Of a stretch of 64,000 bases of DNA, positions 32,385 through 43,125 are shown piece by piece. The stretch covers positions 21,383,001 through 21,447,000 of the forward strand of contig JARDYH010000002.1 in the NCBI GenBank assembly GCA_029215795.1, given 5' to 3'. The number at the start of each line of letters is the position of its first letter. The stretch's first letter is position 1. The notes beneath the pieces were generated by a model. That model did not search any database, was not told where the DNA came from, and was given only the letters and a program-made list of their open reading frames with translations. Both the position numbers and the translations under genes were made by a program. The DNA is from Anniella stebbinsi (lineage: Eukaryota; Chordata; Lepidosauria; Squamata; Anniellidae).

Positions 32385-32600
32385 CTTAATTTTATTTATT
32401 TATTTATTTATTTATTACATTTGTATACCGCCCCATAGCTGAAGCTCTCTGGGCGGTTTACATAGGATTAAAAACAATTAAAAACAATATACAAAAATTA
32501 AAACAGCAAAAACATACAACATACACACAATCTGTACATTTAAAAACCACTTCAACACCTAAAAAAACTACAAAACAAAACAAACCCAATGCAGGTAACT
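32385..32600 (-). mobile_element. L2-type LINE 3' tail, minus strand
   Basis: (TTTA)n then 'cattgtataccgcc'-like text ('tttgtataccgccccatagc', 'tgaagctctctgggcggttt', 'ggattaaaaacaattaaaaa'). This is the inverted 3' UTR of the family at 15700-15775 and 46830-46880. It has no coding part. Confidence 0.8.
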
Positions 32601-32609
32601 GAAGGATCT

Positions 32610-33180
32610 TGTCAGGATCAGGCCTGTTCTCCCTAGTGTAGGGGAAGGGGTTTCAGGCTATCAATCAGAATCAGATTCTGAACCAGGAGAAACAGGACAA
32701 GAAATTTTCCAGCCAACACAGAAAGTGGGGCAGGAGATTCTCCCAGGCTCTTCAGGAGCCAGGGATGAATCTTCACCAGACTTTACCAGAGAGAATGCTA
32801 TCAGCTCAGAGTCCATGGGAACTTAGCTTTACTCAGAGGGGGAAGGGACTTCGGAGTTGACTGATCTCAGGGTCTGCTGCAGGGTAAAGCTGATGGAGCT
32901 GAAAGCAGGGGAGAAGTGATTAGCTCGGTTAGTTTCTCACCAAAGACTTCTTCAGAAGAATCCTCCCTGAAGCAAATGTGGCTCAGGGAAAACTTTCCCT
33001 TTTGTTGAAAAGACAACTGCCTAATTTAATGAGCCAATTTTTAGCTTAGAGGAAAGCTCCTAGTGTTTACATTCCCTTTAGCTGCAAAGAGATGTTTATT
33101 TGCTGAATAAAATGTTGTGGATTACTTGGCAGACTTCTTTATTATCTCACCTCACACTGGGAGGGTTTGGAATCACAACA
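32610..33180 (+). mobile_element. probable solo LTR (571 bp)
   Basis: Begins TGTCAGGATCAGG and ends AATCACAACA, the TG...CA pattern of LTRs. Polyadenylation signal AATAAA at 33106-33111, about 70 bases before the end. Flanked by 'gatct' (32605-32609) and 'ggtct' (33181-33185), a 5-bp duplication with one mismatch. Interrupts LINE-derived sequence. No internal genes or second LTR, so it is a solo LTR or a truncated one. 5-bp duplications fit Ty3/Gypsy-like or some retroviral elements. Confidence 0.6.
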
Positions 33181-33556
33181 GGTCTCCTCATCCCACCTGA
33201 GCCTCCTCAAGTACTACATTTACCATCTCTAGCCCTTCTTTGTATCCCCACCTTCTGAGGGTTTGTGGATGGTGACTGGAGAGACAGGGCATTTTCAGCT
33301 GTGGCCCCTTGAATGTGGAATGTCCTTCCCTGGGAAGCTTGTCTGGCACCAAATCTGATGTACTTTCAGTGCCCAGGCAAATACCTTTTTATTTGTCCAG
33401 GACTTCCAGCATGCCATCTAGCTTGTTTGTTCTGCTATTGCTGTCTGCTGGCTTTACTGTTTGGTTATTTTTATGTTCATTGTATCTTTTTATATTTTAT
33501 AGTTATATCTTTTTTACATTTTGGTGACCTTGCTGTTTGAAGAGTGGTATATATGT

Positions 33557-33559
<3 letters not shown>

Positions 33560-33607
<48 letters not shown>
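33560..33607 (+). repeat. (GA)n microsatellite
   Basis: About 24 GA units. Confidence 0.95.
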
Positions 33608-33611
<4 letters not shown>

Positions 33612-33741
33612 GAAAGCTATGTAACAGGTGGGAGGTTGGGATTGGTTCTCCAAGATCACCCAGTTCCTAGGATGCAGATTCTGGACTGTAGTGTTAGCAT
33701 GTGGGACTTGAACTTCCTGCAGTCCTCTCCACACAAGTGGG

Positions 33742-33955
33742 GCCTTAGCTCAGTGGCACAGAACATGCTTCCCATGCAGAAGATTCCAATCTAGTCCCAT
33801 GCTTCTCCAGTTTTTTAAAAAAGGACCAGGTAGTGGAGGCTGGGAAAGAGCCTTCTTCTCCCTGAGCTTCTGGATAGCTGCTGTCAGTCAGAGAAGGCAA
33901 TACTGGCTAGATGGTCAAATAAACTGATCTGTATAAGGTAACTTTCTATATTCTG
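33742..33955 (+). mobile_element. tRNA-Ala-derived SINE
   Basis: 'ggccttagctcagtggcaca' (box A), 'gcttcccatgcagaagattc', 'caatctagtcccatgct' (box B, mutated), then 'gagcttctggatagctgctg', 'tactggctagatggtcaaat'. Parallel to 43822-43995. Full-length but diverged. Confidence 0.7.
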
Positions 33956-34704
33956 AGTAGCCCTAGTAGTAGTAGTATTAATAAAAAATGATGATGATGA
34001 TGATTACAGGGTTTTGTATATAATTTTATTTGCAAATGTAACAGAAAGAAAAAGGAAATACACACAAAAAGAGCAACAACAAAACAAGGGAAAATCCATT
34101 CACAATAGCCATTCACAACATCATCATCAACAACAACAACAACAACAACACAGTTAAAAAGAAAACAAAAAATAGCAGAATATTTCCAATGCAGAGTGAG
34201 AAGCAAGGTCAAGGCAATAGTACATCAAAATAAATAATCTGGAAAACAGTTTACATCAAATATGGTAATGGAAAAGATGGATTCTTGTTAACGGAGGAAA
34301 TAAATTGAAATTACCCACTGAAAAAGAGGTTGGGATTAACCGCATCTCTAGATAATCTTGTGTGATGGCTTAATTTATCTAAAAAGGCAAGATGCCAGAC
34401 CCTACAGAACTAGTTTTGTAGACAACAAGAGTCTGGGGAATTCCAATGTTACGTGATTTCTGTGTGTGCTGCAACAAATAAGATAATTAGATTTTTGTGT
34501 GTTCATCCTTATGCCTTATTTAGAGATCTTAGTTAGTTAATTTGCACCTTGGTCATCCCAAATCAATGGAGAATTTCCCCCCACCCCAACCTTAATTGCC
34601 ATGGATGGAGACTGGGTGGGTGGAGAGGTGAGAGTTAACTCTTCCCTTCACGGCTGCAATCCCTCTTGAAAATCACCCCCTGTAGAGGAATTAAATTGTA
34701 TAGG
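33956..34704. other. no recognisable gene; short (GAT)n and (CAA)n
   Basis: Trinucleotide runs at about 33990-34003 and 34128-34150. The rest is AT-rich and unrecognised. Confidence 0.45.
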
Positions 34705-34990
34705 TAGGATGACCATATGGTAAGAAGGACAGGGCTCTTGTATCTTTAAAAGTTGTATAGAAAAGGGAATTTCAGCAGGTGTCTGCATGCAGCACCTGGT
34801 GAAATTCTCTCTTCATCACAATAGTTAAAGCTGCAGGAGCCCTGCCCTCTTGAACTGATACTGTTGTGATGAAGAAGTGCTGCATGCACCAGGTGCTGCA
34901 TGCATACAAATGACACCTGCTGAAATTCTCTTTTTATTGTAACTGTTAAAGATACAGGAGCCCTATCTTCCTTTCCATGTGGTCACACTA
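34705..34990. mobile_element. family A1 hAT-like MITE
   Basis: Ends 'taggatgaccatatgg' and 'ccatgtggtcacacta'. Interior follows the A1 order: 'gtatctttaaaagttgta', 'cacctggtgaaattctctct', then inverted. Flanks 'tgtatagg' and 'ttatagga' are similar but not identical, a possible decayed duplication. Confidence 0.75.
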
Positions 34991-35337
34991 TTATAGGAAA
35001 ATCGCCCCCTGTAAAGGAATTGGTGTCAATGGACGTTCAAGACTCTGGGAAATAGATCTGGGGCTACATCATGGACCCAGGCCTCACAACGCCCCTGACC
35101 ACGTGGTTGGATACTAATGATGATGACTCACTGCCCTTTAGGTTCCATCTGTTTCATCTTCATTCACTCCAATTTTGCCAGCTGTTGCAGATAACTTAAT
35201 GAGATGTTGTAGGCCCTACAATGTAGGGTGAGAGTGGGGAGCCCTTTTTCTTTTGAGTGCCGCATTCCTCAGGGGTAATCTGTCAGGGGCCACATGCTGG
35301 TGGTGGGCAGGGCCAGCGACAAAAGTGGGTAAGGTCA

Positions 35338-35383
<46 letters not shown>

Positions 35384-35629
35384 GCCATCCTGTTCTCTCT
35401 CCCTCTTCTTCTCTGGCCAGTGGGCTACCAGGAGAGGGACATTTCACTCTTGCCAGTGGCCTTGACTGATTGCTGGCAGAGGAGCTTTCAAATTAAGGCC
35501 AAAGGATTCAAGTTAGCCACCCCAGCTGTAGGGGGTGGGAAGGAGGAAGTTAGAGATGAGAATGACAAAGTGAGAGGACAAAACCATTGGGAATCATTTT
35601 TCTGAGAACAGTTATCAGGAAAGAGTTAT
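34991..35629. other. no gene; (CT)n at about 35338-35381
   Basis: One CT microsatellite of about 20 units. The two overlapping SLSL frames around it are artefacts of the repeat. Confidence 0.5.
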
Positions 35630-35845
35630 TAGAGGCATGGGGATGATGTTAAGATCTGTACAGCAGTGGAACAGTCTACCTACGGAGGTTGTGGGTTCTC
35701 CATCTCTGGAGGTTTTTAAGAAGAGGCTGGACAGTCACCTCTCATGGATGGTTTAATTGGTTTTCTTGCACATTGCAAAGGGTTGGACTAGATGTGGTCC
35801 CTTCCAACTCAACAACTCTGTAATTCTATGATTCTATACAGGTGG
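35630..35845 (+). mobile_element. CR1 LINE 3' end with terminal octamer repeat
   Basis: 'cagcagtggaacagtctacc', 'ctctggaggtttttaagaag', 'aggctggacagtcacctctc', 'gggttggactagatgtggtc', ending 'gtaattctatgattctat'. This is the classical CR1 end, with its ATTCTATG-type terminal repeat. 5'-truncated. Confidence 0.9.
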
Positions 35846-35984
35846 CTGCCGTAGTGTTTCTGTACACCTGCAGACTGTGCTCTTTTGTATGCACATGTGA
35901 GGAAGGCAAGGAATGCATACAGGCCTTGAGGAGAATGGGACAAGCAAGGAATGGATGAATAAGAGAAGGCAAGCTGCCCAATAT

Positions 35985-36370
35985 ACCCTTAGGCCTGTCT
36001 TCATGGCGCCATTTCACCACTCCTTCCCCCTGAAACCTCACAGCATCACTGTTGCGGAGTGGGGGTGGGAAAGCCCCACACGAGGAGGGAACATGGGGGT
36101 TTTGGCAGTCATCTGGGTACTCAAGCCCCTTGCCCCCTTCCTGGCTTCCGGTGCCCAATTGCCGATTGTCATCTGCCCTGGAATGCCCCTGGCTTGATGC
36201 CAAAGCGAGGTCACATGGTAGAAGGGCCATGGTGACCTTGCTTCAAAGGAAAAGGTCAGGATAAGTCCCTGACTTTTTAAATGTGCAGCTTCAGGGAAAA
36301 ACCCCGTGGTGGCTAAGAGTCAGTGGCTGCGTTGTATAACCGACGCAGTGCGACCGCACAGGCAAAGAAG
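35985..36370 (+). repeat. family E GC-rich repeat, copy 3
   Basis: Starts 'ggcctgtcttcatggcgcca' and contains 'ggtcaggataagtccctgac' with following T run (36252-36278). It ends near 'accgacgcagtgcgaccgca'. Directly followed by element B3. GC-rich frames of about 130 codons are not coding-like. Confidence 0.45.
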
Positions 36371-36385
36371 ATGTATAGATAGCAC

Positions 36386-36943
36386 TAGAGTTGTGCACGG
36401 ATCCGGATCCCGACTTCGAAGCGGATCGGGGTGAACCGGACCTCCTGGATCCGGACCAGATCAGATCGTTCTGGATTGATCCAGATCGATCCGGAGATCC
36501 AGGTCATATTGCCTTTCCAGTTCCCTGGGTGCCAGCTGTACAGCTGGCACCTAGGGACACTAGGCTGTAGGCTGGAGATGAGTTCATTGGACTCACCGCC
36601 CTCCCCCCAGTCTCCCTGCTTACCTGCTACCTCGTCGTCGCCTCTGCCGCCGCCGTCCGCTGCTGCCGCGGCTTCCTCTCTACTGAGAACCAGGCCTCGC
36701 AGCCTGATTCTCAGTAGAGCGACGTCGTGCCGGGTGATGTCATCACCCAGTGTGACCTCGCTCTACTGAGAATCAGGCTGCGAAGCCTGGTTCTCAGTAG
36801 AGAGGAAGCAGCGGCAGAGGCAGACAGCGGCAGCGACAAGGAGGCAGCAGGTAAGCAGGGAGACTGGGGGGAGGGCGGTGAGTCCTTTCCCCATAGACTT
36901 GGAGGGTTTCCAGATCTGGATCAAGGGTCCGTACACAACCCTA
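36386..36943. mobile_element. family B hAT-like element, copy B3 (558 bp)
   Basis: Ends 'tagagttgtgcacggatc' and 'gtacacaaccct' plus a. Flanked by a perfect 8-bp duplication 'gatagcac' (36378-36385 and 36944-36951). One large hairpin only (about 36617-36862), with a different arm sequence from B1/B2 ('ctctactgagaatcaggctg') but the same centre 'gggtgatgtcatcaccc' (36732-36748). No transposase. A diverged subfamily. Confidence 0.85.
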
Positions 36944-37116
36944 GATAGCACCCCAGTGAGGGAAATGGGTTGGGTGTCTTAAGTTGTTGCTGGTCATATT
37001 AAAACTGTCTTGGTCATACCCCTCTTATGTATGGGGTCTGTCTGCACCTCTGTTTCGTACACAGCAATTCACCATTCAATTGCTCGCATTCCTTAGCAGC
37101 AGAAAGTGTAGAGCAA

Positions 37117-37118
<2 letters not shown>

Positions 37119-37169
<51 letters not shown>
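37119..37169 (+). repeat. (GT)n-(GA)n microsatellite
   Basis: About 11 GT units then about 14 GA units. Confidence 0.9.
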
Positions 37170-37172
<3 letters not shown>

Positions 37173-37459
37173 GGACTGGGACTGAAGAAGGGAGGTTTGT
37201 TGTGAATGGCCCTCATCATTAGCAAGAACAGACAAAGACCATCTCATTACTTCTCAGCAGAGTTTTCTGCCCAGAATTCCCCATAGTGTTTCAATAGACC
37301 AGCCATTCGCAAAGCACACACTTTTTACTCCAGAGGTGTTTATTTCCCAGAATGCCAAGAAGTTTAAAAGAAAAGGAAAAACAAGATAGGGAAAAAAACC
37401 TGGTGGATTTTGCCCCTAATCGTTAAAGTTATGTTCAAGATTTAGGACTTGAACAGTCC
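37170..37459. other. no recognisable feature
   Basis: Nothing recognised between the microsatellite and the CR1 copy. Confidence 0.35.
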
Positions 37460-38030
37460 TAAGACTCCTGAACAGTCATGGAATAACAGAAGAGGTCCTC
37501 TTATGGATCAGTAACTGGTTAAAGAACAGAAAGCAGAGAGTAGGAATAAATGGTAAATTCTCCCGATGAAGGGAAGTAAACAGTGGGGTCCCACAGGAAT
37601 CGGTATTGGGATCAATTCTTTTCAACATGTTAATAAATGATCTAGAATTAGGAGTGAGCAGTGAAGTACTTCTTCACTCTGCGCATAGTTACGTTATGGA
37701 ATTCACTGCCACAAGATGTAGTGACGGTCACCAATTTGGATGGCTTTAAAAGGGGGTTGGATAAATTCCTGGAGGAGAAGGCTAGCAATGGCTACTAGCC
37801 CTGATGGTTATGTGTTACCTCCAGTCTCTGAGGCAGTAAGCCTGTGTGCACCGGTTGCTGGGGAACATGGGTGGGAGGGTGCTGTTGCACCATGTTCTGC
37901 TTTGTTGGCCCCTGGTGGACAGCTGGTTGGCTACTGTGTGAACAGAGTGCTGGACTAGATGGACCCTTGGTCTGATCCAGCATGGCACTTCTTATGTTCT
38001 TATGTTTTTATGTTCTTATGCGTTAAGGTC
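37460..38030 (+). mobile_element. CR1 LINE with internal deletion
   Basis: First part (37490-37655) encodes LLWISNWLKNRKQRVGINGK...VNSGVPQESVLGSILFNMLINDLE, the reverse-transcriptase palm region (the SGVPQGSVLGP..F motif). It then jumps at about 37656 to 'gaagtacttcttcactctgc', the C-terminal KYFFT segment, with the 3' UTR ending 'catggcacttcttatgttct'. The part containing the catalytic YADD-like motif is deleted. Inactive. Confidence 0.9.
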
Positions 38031-39730
38031 CACAGAAATGTTGCATTAACAAGGCCAATGAAAAGAAATATTGGCCACCAAGATCAAAGTTCTTCTCCGG
38101 GTAAATGCATGCTAATGGTATCATTCACATCATGCCATTCTTTTCCATTGTTAGTACGGCCAGAAATAAAGAGCAGCTCTAAAAAGAAAATTGAATTGCT
38201 TGTGGAGTTCTTTTTTAAAACCCTACATATTCAAGTATTTTCTGCATTTCTGTAGAATCTGGTATCCTGTACAGAATTTGACTTGCTGAGAATCTCAGAT
38301 GTCACTTAAAAAAAAAAAAAGATGTTACCCCCTCAAGGCTATAGGGGAAAGTTTGGAAAAGGCTACATTCTCTCTGCATTTCTGGTAACTATTAATAGCA
38401 GCAATTTGCTCAGCACTTTCATTTGTCCTTTTAATCTTCATGTACTTTACATATATTAATAATTGCAACACATGTAATCCCCTTTAATCCTTTCAATTAA
38501 TCACTTAAGTACTTTGTGTGAATTTCTGCAAATATCCAGCCACATGAGGGAATGTAAATAGAAGGAATGAGATCCAAGAAAGCACAGACACCCTTGTGCA
38601 ACTGAGTAGGACCACATCTAACTTGTACCCCTGAGACATCAAAGCTACACTGGTTTCTTGTATTTTCATTTTTCCAGAGTTCCCTCCAGAGTTTTCTAGA
38701 TTTTTTCAATTGTTTTAGGATGGAGCAGACAGTAGTTATTTCAGAGAGCTGAAGATGGTATGGGCCACAGCTGATGTACCCCATAAGTAATGATGCTTTA
38801 GGTACATCACCTACATTTCTCTCTATATGTATTGTCTGTTTCCAGCCATAGCTATCTTAATGCCAACCCTCCTCAATAGAGTGATTCACCAAAATGTGTC
38901 TTCAAAAACTCTGCCTCCACTTGCTGAATGCCATTTAAAACATTTTAAGCCTTTTTTTTCCTGATGATGCCCATTTTTCTGATGATGTGTCTAAGCATAC
39001 TACTACTACTACTACTACTAATATCTCAAGACAATGTATGTCACTGAGCAAGACTTGCCCCCAAACTGAGTTCTTGTTTTCAAATGTAAAAGCAAGCTGT
39101 AGCCATTTCCCACTCAACAATAATTGGAGGGGATGGCTCATTTGAAGTTTAATCCATGAGAATCACACAGCCCTGGCTGTACTGGTATTGTTTTTTGTCC
39201 TCAGCGTGACCCCGCGTGGTTCCAATCCCACGTCTCAGTATCAATGCAAGCTGTCCCATGGGGATGGACACTCCCTAATCTACCTTCAGGAATCCAGCAA
39301 GATTAAATAAAAGATGCAAGATTTGTTTACAGGCTAAGTGGGGTGCTGCAGTTTTACGTTTCTCTGTTGCATAGTTCAAAAGGTCTTGCCAAACACCAGC
39401 CAGTAGGGCAGAAGTTAGAATGATGAAATTTAAGTCATCCATCTAAGAAAGGAAGGAAGAGGACCGGTCATGGGGGGAAGGGAATGGAGGATGGAGAGAA
39501 GTCTTCCAAGAAAGATTCTGTACTTCAGAGGCAAAATCACAAATCCATTTAAATAAATAGCTATTTCTAAAGATAGGATGCTTCCAAAGTAATCTCTATT
39601 ATATCTATTTCAAGATATATTGAATTTGAATATTTATTGAAACTGTAGTTAGCACACATTATGACCATCATGTGATGACTGCTGGGAACACTTTCCTGAG
39701 GTGGCAGAAGCATATGGGGGGTCGTGATAT
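38031..39730. other. no gene seen; (CTA)n at 38998-39019
   Basis: 1.7 kb of AT-rich sequence with a poly-A run (38308-38320) and one short microsatellite. No exon, RNA or dispersed repeat is recognised. Confidence 0.4.
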
Positions 39731-40289
39731 ATGAAACATCTCACTGCGGTGTTCTTGTGGGATGCTGAGGAGAGCCGAGGGCAAGGACTAACACTGAGCA
39801 TGAGTTTCCATCACTGTGAAACAGCTAGCAGCTTTAGGACAAGAGGTTCAGTTCAGGATGTTAAGGTAGTGCAGGACTTGGGAACGTTCCCAGGGAAAGC
39901 AGCTGTTGAAAGGAGCCAAGTCCAAAGTTCAACTGAGCCATTATTTTTCCACTGTCATGTTTTCTGGCCCTATGGGGGAGGAGGCTTCATCCAGTAACCC
40001 ATATTCTGCTAGTCTGGGACCTTCCAGGCCAGAGGATGTGGCTTCACCTTACTCCTATGACTCAGAGGGCACCTCTCCAATACACACCTCACCACTTCCA
40101 CACCATAGGAGCCAGCAGCTGCAGAACCAGACAACGGCCCTTCAAAAAGTAGAGAGCTCCTTGGAGGAAGCAGAATTTCCACCAGGTCCAGCTAGAACTA
40201 CCAGCCTTCAGAAGGCTTCAGAAAGCCTCTGCATGTTGCTGAGACAACAGCTTTTCTTGAGTAAGTTCCAGCCCATACTGCCAGAGTGA
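39731..40289 (+). other. open frames of unknown status
   Basis: Two overlapping plus-strand frames: 88 codons (39731-39997) and 127 codons (39906-40289). The second is serine, glutamine and glutamate rich (SPYSYDSEGTSPIHTSPLPH...) and followed by 'gagtaagt', which resembles a splice donor, at 40259-40266. No known domain is recognised. It could be the leader of an old retroelement, a chance frame, or an unknown exon. Low confidence as a gene. Confidence 0.2.
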
Positions 40290-41069
40290 TCTGTCCAAGG
40301 TCCTGACAGACCCTACTTGGTCAGACCTTACCTTGCCATCCCACTTAAGCAGACTTGACTGATTCATCTGACTGAACTCTGCCTCACCCTTCTAGTAAGT
40401 GCAACTGCTTCAGATTGGCTACCCTGGGAACTTTGAGCCACGCTAGAAAGGACACCTACAGGGCCACCTCCAAGAGGACAAACCCTTTTGGAATATCCAA
40501 GGTTTCCTCCCTACATGTCCAGCTTTCATTGTTGGAGGTGACTTCCTCACTTAGGTTAATTGTAGGGCTGGGGCTGGCTGATGTTCTTGCTCAGCTACAC
40601 ACTGTGGTATCACTGAGTGGCCTTGGACTGTCCCCTCCGCCTTCTCTAAGGAGAGTAAACTACCACCATGAGTAGTAGTTATGTTGAACCAGATTCCTCA
40701 CCAGCAAAGTGACCTGGCACGCTCAGTTTCAGGATCTGGTAACTTGGGACCAAACTAGATGACATGTGTGGATACAATTCAAATATCTGTTGTTGTTGTT
40801 GTTGTTGTTGTTTTAAAAATGTTATTATATTAGAACAACAACTGAGGAGATCAGGATTGAATCTGTACCACCCAGGAAGAGAGTCAACCTTCTGCTCCTG
40901 TGGTGTAGTCTTGATGAAAATCACACACATCAACCGGGTTGCTGTAGGCCCCTCCTGGGGTGAATGACAGCTTTGGATGGGGCATTTTCATGGGGACTAT
41001 GCCATGTGAGGACAAGAGGTAACTCCTTTCCCCGTGTAGTGCAGTTCCAAATCCGAACACACACACACA
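40290..41069. other. no recognisable gene; (TTG)n at 40791-40813
   Basis: Cysteine- or glutamine-run frames here derive from the TTG repeat. No other feature. Confidence 0.45.
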
Positions 41070-41235
41070 TTTCATGGCCTATTTATTTATTTTCCTTATA
41101 TCCCACCTTTCTTCGATTATGGAACTCAAGGTGATTAAATGTGGTTCCCAGTGGTCTCCCCTCCAAGCACTGACCAGACCCAGACCTGCTTAGCTTCAGC
41201 AAGGTGGTTGCCTCATACCCCTTCAGATTATACCC
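41070..41235 (-). mobile_element. 5S-rRNA-derived SINE with LINE-type tail, minus strand
   Basis: Read on the minus strand, 41205-41140 gives 'aagctaagcaggtctgggtc' and 'ggtcagtgcttggaggggag', then 'accactgggaa'. This matches the internal half of vertebrate 5S rRNA, including its box A, intermediate element and box C. It is joined directly to 'ttgagttccataatcgaaga' and 'aaggtgggatataaggaaaa' plus an ATAA-type tail, the same tail as 10300-10435. 5S head plus LINE tail is the design of a 5S-type SINE. The 5' part of 5S is decayed. Confidence 0.7.
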
Positions 41236-41239
41236 AGGG

Positions 41240-41640
41240 ACTATGCCTTGGTTGCTATTTCTCCAAGTGCCCCCTCAATTTGAAGTCCAGAGGGTGTGGC
41301 CAGGAAGGAGTTGGTCTTTTTGGCAGTGGCCCCCCATTTAAGGAATGATCTCCCAAGAAAGTCTCACCTGGCACCTACTTAAATATTCTTTCTTCACCAG
41401 GCTAAGACATTTCTATTCTCCCTGGTCTCTTTAACATCATATCAGCATCATTTTATTATTAGTCCCTGTTGATGATAGTTATTAGATTATTTCTTTTCCC
41501 CGTTCGTGGCTTTAGCTAATTTATGTGATTGGCTTTTACTGGTGCCACTGGCATTTGTTTTATTCTTTATAATTGTCGATTGCTGTATTTTTGATTCTTT
41601 TAATTTTGTTTTATAGTTTAATTTGAATGTCACTAAGACA
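41240..41640 (+). mobile_element. L2-type LINE 3' end, plus strand
   Basis: Translates with stops as GVGLFGSGPPFKE*SPKKVSPGTYLNILSSPG*D(I)SILPGLF, fitting the A...P.LWN.LP..V...P...F...LKTFLF pattern. The 3' UTR is T-rich and ends near 'gtcactaagacaattcattt'. Dead copy. Confidence 0.55.
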
Positions 41641-42489
41641 ATTCATTTTCTAAAGCAACTAAAAATGGAACAAATAGCATTTTTTTAAAAAAACCAGATA
41701 CATGAAATGCATACAAGCTTTTCATACATCATCTAGCCCTCATTCTCTGATTTGGGCAGATCTCTTGGCCAGGTGATCTTGGTTCCAGGTCGTTGTCACT
41801 CTCAGAGGTGTTTGAGGGCCCAAGTCACACAACATAGCTTTACTTGATTCTCCACACCAACACTGTGGCCAGCAGGAATGTGTACCGTTGGCATGGATGG
41901 CCTCACAATTGGGGCCATCCATGAGATGAGGAGCTTTCAAAAGTTACAGCTTCCACATGGAGCTGTCATGGATAATACAGCACAAGTAAGTCACAAAGAT
42001 TTCAAGTGAGCATATACAGACCCAGGCTTATATGTTATATAATTAGACAATAGGAGGGATACATTGTATTTTAGAGTATCCAATGTTAAGGAAGTAGAGA
42101 AATGTTCTGTCATACTGCTGTAATTAGTGATCTTTGAAAGATTCTACATTCATGCAGAAACATTTGTTCACATTGCTTTTGTTCAACTTTTCCCCTTGTT
42201 TGCTAGAGTGGGGCACTGGATTGGATTCCATTAATACCATTTGCAGACTCTACAGGAGTCAACAACTCAGTTCCCATGGTGCTCTGTGGCTTCTTAAAGG
42301 ATGCTGCATGCGTACTGTACCGTGTGTCCCTGTGCTTACTATGGCAATGGAAGCTCTAGCCTCTTGCCAAACTGTAGAGAGGGGGGCAAAAGAAAAAGAT
42401 ATATGAGGTATAAGGAGAAAATTGAGCAGAACAAGTAAAGGTGTATATTATTGTATATAAAATATTCTTTTATAAATCTTGTACATGAA
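41641..42489. other. no recognisable feature
   Basis: No repeat, exon or RNA is recognised. Confidence 0.4.
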
Positions 42490-42690
42490 TTCTTCTCCGG
42501 TGGTACGGTTACTGCCTTAGGAGGTAGTAACCTCTACTCCACCAGAGGTGTTTAAGCACAGGGTGGAAGGCATCCTTCAGATATGCTGTTGCTACACCAT
42601 GCATTACAAATCCTGCCCTGAATAAGGGATTGGACTAAATGACCTCTGAAGTTCCTTCCAATTCTATGATTCTGTGATTCTAAGTTCCAG
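42490..42690 (+). mobile_element. CR1 LINE 3' end, old
   Basis: 'ccaccagaggtgtttaagca', 'cagggtggaaggcatccttc', 'gggattggactaaatgacct', 'ccttccaattctatgattct', ending in the ATTCT(A/G)TG repeat. More diverged than the copy at 35630. Confidence 0.85.
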
Positions 42691-42918
42691 GGTTGTTTTG
42701 AGGGGGAAGCAGGAAATTAAATGGATAGGAATGCAATATACTGGATAGAATTGGGGGGGGGGCAGCCTGCCTAGTTATTTTTAAGAGTAGAGCCAGCCAC
42801 CCTAGATATTATTATCATGGGTTCTGTGTAATTAAACTTTTACCATGGTTAGGTGAACTAAAAGCAATAAAAATACTTGTGAAATTAAATTTCAGTACTG
42901 TACTCCAAATGTAAAATG
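42691..42918. other. no recognisable feature
   Basis: Contains a run of G (42752-42761). Nothing else. Confidence 0.4.
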
Positions 42919-43125
42919 CAGTAGAGGCTGGTGCTTGCAAATTCGGGGATGTGAATCTGCTTTGGGGTTCAGTCAGAACCAGTCAGAACTTTAAAGGAGC
43001 TATCCAAGGTGCTGAAACAAACTCCCCAAATAGGCTCAGTGCCTTGGATAGCTCCTTTAGACCTCTGACTGAAACCCAGAGCAGATTCACAGCCCCACTG
43101 ACTTCGGAGCCGCCAACCTCCACTG
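42919..43125. mobile_element. family L hAT-type MITE (207 bp) with perfect target duplication
   Basis: Ends 'cagtagaggctggtg' and 'ccaacctccactg' are inverted. Flanked by perfect 8-bp duplication 'gtaaaatg' (42911-42918 and 43126-43133). Arms pair along most of the length, including 'aaaggagctatccaaggtgc' with its inverse 'gtgccttggatagctccttt'. No open frame. The CAG start and the 8-bp duplication are classic for hAT. Single copy in this window. Confidence 0.85.

Larger units (their letters stand above)
32270..33540 (+). mobile_element. L2-type LINE fragment, plus strand, broken by two insertions
   Basis: 32270-32380 encodes a decayed KLCSE.RVARLMLPGTG..., matching the L2 'LQLVQN.AARL..G' region. 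After the insertions, 33181-33420 encodes PPEPPQVLHLPSLALLCIPTF, then VTGETGHFQLWPLNVECPS, the APS.WN.LP region in a broken frame. Between them lie a minus-strand LINE tail (32385-32600) and an LTR (32610-33180). Confidence 0.6.

Noticed and set aside
41140..41205. 5S rRNA gene
   Set aside because: Only the internal half is recognisable, with many changes, and it is fused to a LINE tail. It is a SINE fragment.
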